From Helopsaltes ochotensis (lineage: Eukaryota > Chordata > Aves > Passeriformes > Locustellidae): a stretch of DNA of 64,000 bases. Positions 41,321 to 53,800 of the stretch are shown here, piece after piece. A program made the position numbers and the translations under genes. The notes under the pieces were generated by a model, which was not told the DNA's origin, made no database searches, and worked only from the letters and a program-made list of their open reading frames with translations. Each line of letters starts with the position of its first letter. Position 1 is the stretch's first letter. The stretch spans positions 1,808,673 to 1,872,672 of the forward strand of contig VXBM01000017.1 in assembly GCA_013400155.1 (NCBI GenBank), in the 5' to 3' direction.

Positions 41321-44300
41321 GTGAGTTCAGTGTTCCCATCCCTTCCTTGGTTTTGTTTTGTGTGAGTGAGCTGGAGAATATTTTAACCGTTTTAGGGTCA
41401 AGTAGGAGGGGAGGAAACATGCTTTCAATTCATCATGGTGTAATGGTGATCACTTTACCTGAGCTGCTGACAGGTGTGAAATAGGAAATTATTTATTTTT
41501 GAGAGAAGCATATGGTATTGTAGCCTGGTGCAAAACAGGTCAGCCTCCATAATTGTCTCATGATATTTTATTGGCAAATGACTTGTGAGAAATTCTAGCT
41601 GGTATCATTACTTTCCCATCATAAACCAGGAGTGAAGAACTCTTATTAGGCAGGAGTGTTTCCTTTAGACCTGAGGCAGGGACAGGGAAGTAATACTGGT
41701 GAGAATAGGGACAGGAGCTATTTGGGTATTGTATTACTTTGACTCATCAAAAATTGGTCTGAAGTGTCTAGTTATTAGTTTTCCTTCCTGGAGTCTCAGA
41801 AATGGTTTTCATCCTTTTAAATTTAATAGCTGGTAGTCTGGCTCCCACCCAACTGCATTACGTAGTGCATTTACTGAAAATGCAAATCTCAACATGTAAA
41901 TCCATGCTTTTTGGAAGATGATTGTCTTGGCTCGGCACACCTATGTGACGCAGTCTTATTTGCGTTCATTTTCATTTGGGTGGAAAACCTCTATTTGTAA
42001 GTGCTTTTGGTTTATGGGATCTTTGTTTTCTTTACCCTCTTTATAATTTTCTTTCCCTTTTAAAAGAGCAATCATTGAATGCATGAGTCAGATTTTTATT
42101 GCACCTGACTACAGCTGCTTTCAAGTGGAAGTCTGCTATATGGATTATGTGATGATGGAAGTGTATTAATTTCATCTGGCCATTTACTAATGGTGGATAC
42201 CAATATTTATATTCTCGATGTTGTTACAATAAACTTGTAATTGGAATGAAAAGCTCTGTGAAATGATCACCCCAGCATACAAAGTGCACATTCATGCATA
42301 CATTCTTCTGTGAACTCAAGGCAGCGTTTTTAACCTTCTGTATGGTGATATAAAAAAAATTATGGGAAATCATGCTACACTGAAGGGCCAACCCTCAGCA
42401 ACATCCAAACATTTTTTTCTTGGTTCTTGCTTTCAGGTAGACCTATGCCAATGTCAGCATTACTTGTAGCTACAGGAATTTCTTTTTACTGCATTTCTTG
42501 TAGTTTGGCCTTAAAGGGACACTGATTTTATCCAGTCATCTGTCCCACAATTGTGCTATTACAGGACTTAAAAACTATATACTGTTTTCTGAGATTGATT
42601 CTGAAATAACTCTTTGAGGAGCTATGGCAAAGTGATGGGACTTGAGCAGGTTTGTACAGAGCTAAACATTTTCTTGGGCCTTCTGGTGTGAACTGGTTTT
42701 GTTCTATTTACACAGCTCATCTTTATTTCACTTAATTGATGATTCTGAAACAGACAGGGGTTTTATTCCTTTTTTAATAAGTAGAAGATATAGATCAATT
42801 TCTAGTCTGCAAATGTTGTCACTTTTAATGAAGCTGCAGAAGGGCTTGTGTAAGAAAATCTCTTACAGCTCAGATTTTGGCTACATGAAATGCCAGAAAG
42901 AACAGTTCTCCTTAATGGTGTGTGACCTATACATCCACTTAATCCCTGAGCTGATACTGAGGAGGAAAAAGCTTGTTCTGCTCATGCTTCTCTGTGTCAA
43001 GGGCTGAAGCTGCTGGATCCACTTCAGTTAACAGCTGAAGAAAAGGAAATCCTAGGTGGCCCTATAGTGAGTGCAGGGTTTGCAGTATCACTGAGTTCTG
43101 CTTTGAATATAAACTGTGCTTCCAAGTATGAGATACTCAGAAAAACTGTCCAGAGAGAGATGTTAGAAATTTAGATGCAAAGCCTCTGTTGAGAGTAGCA
43201 ATTTCTTACATTTTATGCGTTTTTAGAGGGGTGAGGTCATCTACTCCTGTTTTCTTTGCAGTGTAATATGAGCTTGACTTTTTTTAAATTGTAATTATTT
43301 TTTAATTTACTTAGGTTTTCTAGTTGACTGCAGATGAAGTAGATACATCGGTTGGAATTACAGAAATGCATGCTAACTGAAAGTAATAAGTTAAAAAGTT
43401 TGTGTGGGAACTTTGGGTAGAGCTCAGACTTTTCTTATCATGACAGGCGTCTAACTGCCTTGAAGAGTTCTGCAATAATATTTGTTTCTTTCCCTAAAGC
43501 TCTTAAGGTTTTTTTTTCCCCCTTGGATTGGGTGACACTATTTTGTGGGTTTTTAGAAGTCCCATTCCCAGCAGACAGGGATCTAGATTTATGAAGAGAG
43601 AAGTTTCTTCCTGCCTGGGTATGAGATCTCCTAAAGGCTTCTTTCACAGATGTTTTGAAGAAAGAGGAAAATGAAGGCTCATGTGACCCCAGTATCAATT
43701 AATTAGGCACGATTGTACTATCTGCAGGAAATATGAGAAGACTCCTTTAATCTTCTTGTCATTACTGTCTCCTGTGTCACGTTTTGTAACAGGGCGTTCC
43801 TTCACTATGTAGACCTGTGACAAATTGTATTCCTAATGAATCTGTAGCAGTACTCTCTCTCTTTTTAGCCCATCAAAAATTCTTTCTTTTTACAAAGGGA
43901 AAAAAAAGAAAAAAAGTTTTTGTTCTTTTGTGAGTGATTTGTTGCTTGCTATGTGCCTTGTACCCCAGGCCGGTTAAGTTAAAGGATATCTGGTTTCTTT
44001 CCCCAGTTACGATACATTCAGCCATGTAATATCGGCTGTTTGTGGTTCTTTTTAGAAGATTGCATCTCAGGCCAGCTGTAGGCTGTTTATTAAAAGCAGG
44101 TACAGTTGCACTCCTTTCAGTAAAAGTCAGGAAGTTGAAACCTGGTTACAATAAGGGATTTCTAGCTTCTCCGCACACTCTGGTAGGTGTCAATTCAGCT
44201 GCAAAAGAGAGCAATGCAATCTAAGTCTTGCTGTAGGATTGTTAGGGTCACACCAGGGTATACATTGGATTACTTGGGTGTTAACTTGGGGCTTCGGATG

Positions 44301-45267
44301 TTCAGATGATCCGGGCAAACACTGATCCGATCTGCATTCACTTACAGAATACAGAATTGCAGTTAGGTAAATCAACTGATTAGATCATAGGTAAGAAACT
44401 CCTAAATCATCTTCTGAGAAGGAAATGTACATTTATTACTGGAAGAGAGCTGGCACGGTTTTTAGAGATTCCTGTAATATTTGAGGGTGCCTGGACTCAT
44501 TTATGTAGATAAAACTCTGTAAATAAGCATGCTGTAAACTGAGTGAAAGGATGGAAAGAAACCGGTTTTCATCTTAGGAGCAGCCATTTTCACAAAATGC
44601 TAACAAGTGGCTTTTCTCCATAAGCTGATTTTTATGCACAATTTACAAGTGGCCTATGTGAAATTCTTAGTACTGTTTTCCTAAGTGAATTGCAACTGTT
44701 AATTTGGGGAGGTGCTCAAGAAGCTTTCACAGTGTGAAATTCACTTCTCTCACATGGTTCAGCACAAGTCCTGTGTTCAAAATAGATCCTAAGGCAGACA
44801 TTGCAGGTAATTAGGCCTTATGCCTCAAACCTCTGCTTTTAATTGTTTTGAGCTTTTTTTTGGGTTTTTGTCACTGCTTGCTCAAGTCAGTTTTGTGAGG
44901 GAGCTATTGTGACAGAGTGTGACAATAACTGGAATTTGTTACATGTCTCTATGGATCCTTATTAACACTCCAATGTGCAGGTTTGGGTTTTTGACGAGAT
45001 AGGTGAGGTTGAGAGAGGCTGGAGGCAGATGAGTTCAGCATTAGGGATTTGTGTTTCTGCCAGGAAGCATGGTTCAGAGCCCAGGCTGTTTACTATGGAG
45101 GCCAAAACTAAAAAATGGGGGAAGAGGGAGGAGTATGTGCAGGAGAGGCCTTTTGTGTTTCTCTTCAAAGATAACTGAAGAGTGTCTTGTTAAGCCAGGA
45201 ACAGAATTGTGTTTTTAAATTACTGGGTTAACAGCATGTGTATTTGTGTTTCTTTATTCTAAAAGAA

Positions 45268-45291
45268 CTCTTAACTTCTAGAAGTTAAGAG
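45268..45291. repeat. Perfect 24-bp palindrome
   Basis: ctcttaacttct is followed immediately by its exact reverse complement, with no spacer, around a central TCTAGA. Flanking bases do not extend the pairing. It could form a cruciform or bind a dimeric protein; chance is also possible at this scale. Confidence 0.85.
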
Positions 45292-47720
45292 AAGAGGGAA
45301 TTTAATCCCTTTAACATGTAGAGGAAATGAGAAAGATAGAAAAAATACTAGCATCTTGTGCTTGGAAAACCATAAAGCATTGGTACAAGACCGTTTCAGG
45401 AGTAGTAAAGAATCTGCCTGCATTTTTCTTTTTTTTTTTCCCTCCTGTTGTCTCTTTGCTAATCTGTTTTCTAAAAGGATTTTTGTTACAGGAAGTCTTG
45501 TCTGTTGTTTGTGCAGAAATTCCTCTTGCATCCTCTTTTATTTCTGTCTTGTAACTTGTACAGGTTGATCTGTGGGTAGATCTGCATGCTTCCCTGTTAT
45601 CTGAGGTGTCTGAGTCATCTTCGTGTGTAAATGCATTTCATGGGCTCTCCAGCTGTCCTTATGAGCCACAGCATGATGCATGAACCAAATACACCACAGA
45701 CCAAGTTTCTTTCTACTTGCAGTACTGGGCTGCTGTCAGGCCTGTGGGAGAGCAGTGTGTGCCGTGCAGAGGAGGAGGAGGGAGGCTGGATGGGCAGGCT
45801 GCACCAGGGAACACGCATCAACATTGCATAGTGCTGGGCTCTAAAGAGGGACTCTCAGCTGAGTTTGCTTTAAAGTTGTGAAACATGATTTTAGCTGTCT
45901 TCTGTCCACAAAGACAAACGTGAGGCTGCGGGAAAATCGCAGAAAGTGTGAAAAATGTTGATTCCCTCCTTGTCTCTGGGATGTTCCCAGAACATATGGT
46001 GGTACTATTTTGCTTCTCTGGTGGTGTTTTTGGTGTTTTTTCACTTCAAGGATGTCCCATTTGGCATGTTTGTTAACTTGCAGACTCCTTTACTCCTTCT
46101 GAAGTGTTGTAAGGCCGTAACAGTTTCTTGTTTTCAGCAGTTGTTGTATGAGGTGCCTTGATGCATGTGTGGTATGAATGCTGGACCCCTTTTGACCCCA
46201 TAGTCACATTATTCTCCTCATTTGCATGTAGAATCAAGCTAGCCTTTGTCATGCCTTGAAGATGGCAAGAACTTACTTGTCTTGCAATGCTTTAATATAT
46301 GCACACTCAGAAAAGCGATAGTTGTGGGGCAAATGAGTTGCTTTGCCCACCTTCATGCGTGCACATCGGAGCACTGTGTTTTGAAACATAACACTCAGAA
46401 AACCTCTGGATGAAGTTCTTCCAATGTTCTTGGTTTCTGAGAGCAGGAGTAAAAACAAAATTGTAATCTAACTTTATACTTGCATTAGAGATTGGAATTA
46501 GAAAACCAATTCACAGATTCAAGTAAGAGGTGGGGTGCCACCTCTTCGTTGGGAGGAAATGCTGTAGTCATTTGCACCAACTCAGCTAATATTGTGTAGG
46601 TAATCCATGTCTGTAGGGTCTTGTAGGGAAGGCAGGGTGAAAAATGCGGTTGAGATAAAATTTGAACAGTTGCTAATATATTGAAAAAACCTTTTTTGCC
46701 TAATGTTGCTGCTTCTAGAGAAACTAAGCCCTGTGCAAATTGGTCTGTATGTCTTTTGGAATGGAACATTTCAACAGTCATGTGAGCATTGTCTTAGGAC
46801 TTGCCTTTTCTCTGGGCCTCATCTTTGCTGCTCCTAAAACCCAGGCGCCTAGACCCATCTGCCTTCCCAGCAGATGATTAGGGAGCCATAGCATGTGTTG
46901 TTGATACAGTAATTGCCTTGCATACTGTTTACGGATGTTGATACAACTGAATACATTCTTCACAAGCAGACAAGAAATGGTTTATATCTATTGAAGTTGT
47001 AGATGGAGACTTGCTGTTGACAATCATTGTTAATGTACCACTTTGCTGTAATAGATGGAGCAGCTCCTTCATCCTCCCAAGTGTGCCTTCTGCCAGGCAT
47101 CTGTTGGGGGCTCTCTATGTGTGCTTATTCTCTAGTTTCATTGTAGTGCCAGTTGTTCAACTTGAGCACAGCATGGCATCTTTATCTTTCAATGAAGAAA
47201 TTCAGCCTAGTTCCCTGTCTCTTTGCCATTCTTCCTTTTTTTAACAGTTTTCAGATGATGCTCTTTGCACTTTTTCAGTCCCTTTCTTTTAGCTATCCTG
47301 CTATCCCCGAAGAAACTGTGAATAACAGTAATTAGAAGGCTTCTGTGTTATCAGCACCCTCTTTATAAACTACGTCTGTAATGTGAATGGCTGCACTTAC
47401 AGGTACAGCCTTTCTCTTGTTGCAAAAATCAGACAGGTTTCTTAAGCGTTTCCCTCTGTAAACTGATGGCATTTCTGGGTGGGTTCACAGTGTGTGAGTG
47501 GAGGATTGATGTAGAAGCTCTAAATTACCATTTCAGACTTGTTCTTGTAGTGAAAGTGGTAGTATTTTGCCTGAATAGGTAAGATAGATGACCCTCTGCT
47601 ATCAGGATGAATTTGATGAGTGACTTGTCCTGTTTTCCAGGTCTCTTGCTACTAGAGAGGAATTAGCAGGATGGTTGTCCTTCTGAAGTTTCACGCATTT
47701 TTGAGGGAAGTGGGGCGGGG

Positions 47721-47741
47721 GAGAGAGAGAGAGAGAGAGAA
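47721..47741 (+). repeat. (GA)10 microsatellite upstream of exon 13
   Basis: Ten GA units begin just after a G-rich stretch (tggggcgggg) and end 48 bases before exon 13. The purine run interrupts the usual pyrimidine character of this position and is likely length-polymorphic. Confidence 0.9.
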
Positions 47742-47789
47742 AGATAGTCTTGAAACCAAATTCTAACCTACTTCTGCTTCTCTCCACAG

Positions 47790-47830
47790 CTGCCAAAAGC
47801 CTGCTGAACAAGAAGTCAGATGGAGTGAAG
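47790..47830 (+). CDS. CAMK2G: CAMK2G exon 13: linker start AAKSLLNKKSDGVK
   Basis: Forty-one bases with strong acceptor cttctctccacag and donor gtaagt. With the base from exon 12 it encodes AAKSLLNKKSDGVK (316-329), the start of the flexible linker between the kinase and hub. NKKSDG matches gamma; delta has KKPDG. The exon ends in phase 0, so each of the following cassettes can be joined or skipped freely. Its terminal Lys becomes the first Lys of the KKRK nuclear-localisation motif when exon 14 is included. Confidence 0.96.
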
Positions 47831-50800
47831 GTAAGTTCTTGCTTTGCCATTTCACTGGTCTCTCCCACCATCTGAACAGAAGGCAGCCACTCTTGGTGCC
47901 TGTCCCCTTCCAGGGTAAAACCACAGCCCTGTCCTGTGGCTGGGATTGCTACAATCAGTGTCTTGTTATGGAACCCTGGGTGGGATCTTAGTGTTCCTTA
48001 CATGCATAACTAGCGAAGTGCACTGTTGCAGCAGCAGGAATTCCTTTTCCCCTTTCTGTGATGTGTGGAGAACTGGTCAGCACTGGATTAGAAAGACCAA
48101 GGACTTGCTCAATTGTGACACATGCCTCTGACTAGTCTGTTCTGCTCAGTGCTTCTGACTGTGAAAATTGCACAGAGCAATTGTGAGTGAGTGACTGATG
48201 ATATACCCAGCAGACCTATACCTGGACAAATTTCTTTGTCTACTCACTTGGACAGATGCTGAAGGTTGAGCTGGGAAGAAGGGTGGGGAAGGAGGAGCCT
48301 CCAAATGTTCATGTTTGGACAGAACAGAAACTGAGGATTGTGTTAAAAGTTGAGTTCATGTGCCTGACGTTGAGGCACTCTCCTGTTCCCCTCTGAAGGG
48401 AATTATTTTTTCCCCACTTCAATGTCACTCTTTGTGTTGCATAGTCATTAATTCTCTAAGTCACACAGGCCCTTGTCAAGGCTCTGTTGTTGCAGGCAGC
48501 AGCCCTTTACCATCTGAAACTGCAGAAGAGACAGTTACAGGCTAGTGCATGGTCCTCCACTAACTATTCTGAAGGATAATTGTCTTCCACATGGAAAAGA
48601 AGAGTTGGGTTTATTTGCTTGCGTTTTCCTTTGAAGTCTAAACCTTTCTCCACAGCTGTTAGGTGGAACAGTTCGTCTCCTGGTTTAGCACTGTGGGCAG
48701 TCTTCCTTCTCCCCATTGGGGGGCTGACATTCACACTGTAGGGCCAGCACACTTGCTCTCTCCTGCTCTCTGAGCCCTGTTCCATTTTAATGAGGCTTTG
48801 TTCCCAGAGGGTTCACAGTACAAGCAGGCTGCTGGAAAAAGAGGTGTTTTCAGAAGAGTTGTGTTTGTTTTGGGGACTGCTCTAATAAAACATTATAAAA
48901 AATATACATGCATTCTTACAGTTCTGCAGTATTCTGCCTTATTGATATCCAGGTTTTGGGGTTTGTTTATTTCTTGTTGAAAATGCTCTGTTAAAATGCT
49001 GTTCCTGCGCTAGGATTCTCGTCTTTGAAATGTGCCTGCAAAGAGTAAGCTCCTGGCCATTGCACCAGCCTGCCTCTTGTACAGACATGTGTTGAACACA
49101 TGCACACTAATACAGCAAGTGTGTTAGAGTTTTTGCATCTGTTGATATTTAAAACATTACAGTAGAATTCCAATGTAATCAGAATGGATTATCCCACGTT
49201 GTGAAATGAGAACCAACAGGTGCTTGCTTCAAATCCCAATGAGGCAAGGGAGAAGTAATTGGAAGAACAGCAGGTATCAACATGTCCACATACTTTTGTT
49301 ATCTATTTAGGAAAAAAATGGATTTCTTCTTAGGATTCTTGATTTCTAACAAGCTTTCAGGAAGTGTCACATCTTGGGTTAAAATATTAAAAAAATGGGC
49401 AAAGGATGTACACGTAAATATTGAGGCACAACTTCCTGGTAATGTAGTTACAAGGAGACCCTGTAGGTCAGAACCTTCCAGCTCCATAGAAAGCTTGTGG
49501 TGTTTGGTTCATGGAGTACATGATATCTTCCTCTGCAAAAATGATAATTCTGGATTTCCTTTGCACGATGTGTTGTTCCTTGTATGTGTAATTGAAAACT
49601 TTGATAAAGTGGAAGGTACATTAGAGAGCATAGCATTCTCTGTTCATGGTGAATGAGGTTGTCCTCTGGAAACCTCTGTTTCTGCAGGACTGGAGACATG
49701 CAGTCAAGAATCTGCATGCAGCTTCCTCCCTCCAAAGTGTTACAGCAGACTGGCTTTGCAGTGTGAACCCCAGTGCTGTCCATGAGGTGCATTGCTCATG
49801 TTCACCCTGCGCTGAGGGCCTCCAGGAGAGGTGTTTAAGCTTCCCATTTTGCCTAAATGGTGTTTATCTTCAGGTGTGGATTTTGAGTCCTCATTTCTGT
49901 CAGTGTTAAAACTCAGAAATAAATCATGTATTTCTTATTAAAGCTCCTGTTTTGAGTTACTCTTCTGCTCAGTAATACAGACTTTTAAAAGTACAAGTTG
50001 TTGTTCCCCAGTGCTAAGCTTGGTCAAGATAGAGAGCGTGTAATGGTCTGTGTGTTTGTAGGACATCCTTAACACTTCTGTTGTAGGACTTGTGCCTACA
50101 TGCTTCTCTCTTTCCTTGCCCTGCTGTAATAGGTGCTGCATCTCATTAGAAGTGTAGTCGCCATTGGCTGCTGGGGACAATCTTTGCAGTGGTCAGTGTC
50201 TGGTTGGTGGCCTCATCAGTGTGACCAGAATACTTGTCATGTGTTGCTCCTTATGCAGGAAACTTGTAATTTTAGTTCCACTCACTTTCTCACCCTGTAC
50301 AGTTCTGACAAACAACTTGTGGCAGTGTCTGGTTGAGGTAAGAGCATCTGGTCTTACTTGTGGCGAGCGAGGATTTTCTGCCCATTGCAGTAGTGCAGAG
50401 CACAAATATCGTGGCTTGAACACCAACCAGATTTTCAGCTTTGTGGTATCCTTTTCACTCCCACATCCTATACAAATTATGCTGCATCAGATGTAAGTTT
50501 AGAAGAAGCACTGCATGCTGCAGATTTAACTGTAGTCTGCTGCTGACCACATGCTGTCTGGTTAGGCTGTTTCTCATGTTTCCTCCAGATAAGAAGACTG
50601 GTTTGAATGTTGAATTTTCTGTTTGTTTGTCTCTTACAACCTTCTTGGAAATCAGCTCTTTATGGAGATCTGAGAGAAAATATGTTTCAGTTTCTTTGTG
50701 GTTTTTATCTCATCCAGGGTGACTGTGAACCATAAGGCTGTTGTCACAGATATCTACAAAGTAGATAAGAATGGAAAGAGTATTTCTTCCACAAACAGAT

Positions 50801-53800
50801 TATTATACTAGTGTAAAACTTAATGGCTTTTAAGACATTGAGAAAAAAGCACCACCAGTTTGTGTTAATTTACTTTCTGTTCAAGGTAACTTTCCCCTTT
50901 TTTTGGTTGATATTCAGAGATGTCTGTGCTAGAATTCTGCATTGTTTGACAAAGATAGTAGGAATTTCTATTGCATAGTATTACGCAAACTTGAGTGAGA
51001 CATATACATCTTTCTCATGCTTTATTCCAAATAACTTAATAAAAATATGTGTTGGTGAATTTCTGATGCAAGGTATAGCATGTACTTGCTGACAGCATAA
51101 ATGAGAGAGGAATGATTTAATAGTCATACGTGGTGATATGAGCATCTACCATGAGTTGTGTTGAGCTGATACATTAAAAAAAAGGCACAATTTTTGTTTC
51201 TCTAGCAATAGGCTCAAATCCTTCACTGAAGAAAGTTTAGCACTAAAGCAATAAGGATGCATGCATTTTGTTTGGATCAGACTATTTGGGAAGGCAGTGG
51301 GAGAAGCTTAAATCAGGAGGGGAGGACAGGAAAGAAACTTTGGGTTTTTTTAATTCCAATACTAATGTTTCCACACTGGGCTTGTTTTGATAAATTTCCA
51401 TGGATATGACCCTCTGTTCTAGCAAATTCCTTTCCAAATTTTATTTGAAGCATTCCTGGTTTTCATTTTGCACTGTCGCTTCTATTTCAAGTACTAATTC
51501 TGCTAATTGGTAGATATTTCATCAGCTTGGCACTTGAGAACTTTTCCATTATCTTAAATAATGAATGATTTAAACTGCCTTGAATCTTAAATTCTGCCTG
51601 CTCACCAAACCTTTGTAGTGCTGCGCTCACTTTCTTCAAGCAGAATTTGGATCCAAGCTGTAGCGGCAGGAAGGCCCAAGTTTTATCCCCAAGGAATATG
51701 GTTTTCTGCTTTCAAATCCAGAAAGTGAGGCTAGAAGATCCTGAGTGACGAGTTGCAGAGCCCCTGTAAGGTACCACATACCTTGTGGTCATCACTGTAG
51801 GTCCCAGGTATTTTTTTAAGATTCTAAATTTATTAGCAACATTGTGCATCTACCATTTAAAAATTTACTTTAGATAGTTTCAAATCAAATTTATTTTCTT
51901 TCTTGTTCCCCTTTCTGGCTGTAATCTGGATTTGCCATCTACTGCAAGGTGAGAGAGGGGTTAAGGAGTGGGCTGGGGCAAACACCTGGATGAAGATTAA
52001 GGACACTTTATGCTGGGTGTCCTTCCTCTAAGCTTGTCAGGGTCTGGGCTCCCTGTAGTTAGTGTTACAGTCCTACTGCTGATTTTTTTTTTAATCTCTG
52101 AATAGGACTTCAAAGAGTTGTGTTCCCTTTTTTCCAAAAGGGTGTTTCACTTCCTGCTCGTGTGAGGGGCTGTGTGTTTCCATTTCTAGCAGGGCCTATA
52201 AGACCCATTTCTATAATCAGAATTTTTAATGATAGTGTTATTTTCAGTTAAGCATGTAATTGTTATTATTTTGAAATTGGTCCTTCTCTAAGCTCTTTGT
52301 CAGTTTCTTGTTTTCTTTCTTGTTTACTTTGACCACTTGGGTTTGTGACTAGGATTTACAAAATTGTATCAATAATGTTCCTCAGGCCCACTGTAACACT
52401 GTGTAGAAAGGAAATTGTGGAGTGTGCTGTGGGATGCAGGAGATTTTAACAGCATTCACTTGCAATGCTCTGCCAAGTCTGTTGATTTTCTACCTTGTCT
52501 TTCTGCCATATGCACTCCATTTTCTTTCCCAGTAAAAGCTGGATAGCTGAAAGGAGAACTCAGCTGAAAGAGGAATAATCCATTTATTTGGTTTAACAAG
52601 GTTAATGTTCTAAAATCTGCCCTATATATTATATAACTGCAAAGAGGTACCAAATACCATTTGTTCTACTGTTTGTAAGGAATATTGCAGTAAGTGTACA
52701 TTTTATGCCTGATGTGTACCAGCTTTCCCTGCCTCTTGCCCAGTAAAGAGTATGTGGGGAAGAAAGGATGCTCTGTAAACTGGCACGGCTGCTGGGAAGC
52801 AGTTGGTGAAAGCATGCCTTAAACAGAGAATGCACAGTAGCACGGTGAAGTAACCTATAACATCTGCAAAGGTCAAGTAACATTCACACACTGACCAATA
52901 GGAGTTAATGCTCCTGTCTCTGACTTGTTATAATCTTAAAGCCATACTGTCTAAAAATTGTTTATGGTGAAGCTGAACAGGGAGAACCCACGTTCATCTG
53001 AACAGCAAAGTTCTGTGCTGAACTGTGCTATGCAGAATACCTGGGGAGTGCTTCAGATCTGTTTAAGTGCTGACATCCAGTAGCACATTATATCCACCTT
53101 TTGATGCATTCAGGTTTTTTACTGCATTGTTGTAATGCCTGGAAACACCAACTGAGATCAAGGGTCCAGTGTGCTTAGCTAGTGGTGGCTAAGCAGAAAA
53201 TTGCTGCCTCTTAACTTGCAATTTAAATACACAAGCTGACAGAAGGACAAGAGAGAAGATGGCTTGACAAAGATTAAATTATTTGCTCAGCATCACACAA
53301 AAGAGCTGAAGCAGAAGTGGCAATATACGTCAAATTTGCTGGCTCAAGATGACTCTCACTATGATGGTCTGCTTTTAGTTCAACAACTTTTCCTACCTTA
53401 AGTTTTGAAATGACTATACTCTCCATTGGAACATGAGTTGCTGCAAGTGTGATATTCTAACATAAATACTGTCAGTGTCATGCTGGGAGAGAGCTGCATG
53501 TAGAAGATAGAAACACAAAAAGCTGTCATTAAAAAAAATAGCCATGTTAATTTCCCAGGACCATGAATGGGACCTTGCTTGGAATCACTCTGCTCCTTAT
53601 AGTATGTTTTAGTATGTGTTCTGGAATGATGTATGCTCACCATTTCTAGAATTTCTGCCATGCTGAAGAGACAGTGATTCTTCAGGTTGTGTTCTGTCAT
53701 CTACTGACTTCTGTTGATTGTTACCTAAAGCAACTCTCTTCCTTAAGTTTCACTGTACAGAATCTGCTCCTCTTTTGAGATGAACACCTAAAATTCACAC

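Larger units (their letters stand above)
41321..47789 (+). other. Intron 12 (6.5 kb)
   Basis: Starts gtgagt and ends tctctccacag. It includes a 24-bp perfect palindrome (45268-45291), an AT-rich stretch near 42.0-42.3 kb with an AATAAA at about 42227, and a (GA)10 run just before exon 13. The extra gamma linker exon known from mammals (VGRQSSAPASP...) sits in this position in human, and I did not find it here. Confidence 0.8.

Noticed and set aside
49905..49960. AATAAA-like context suggesting an independent 3' end in intron 13
   Set aside because: A single hexamer in AT-rich intron is common. No coding exon precedes it and no clear downstream GT-rich element is seen.
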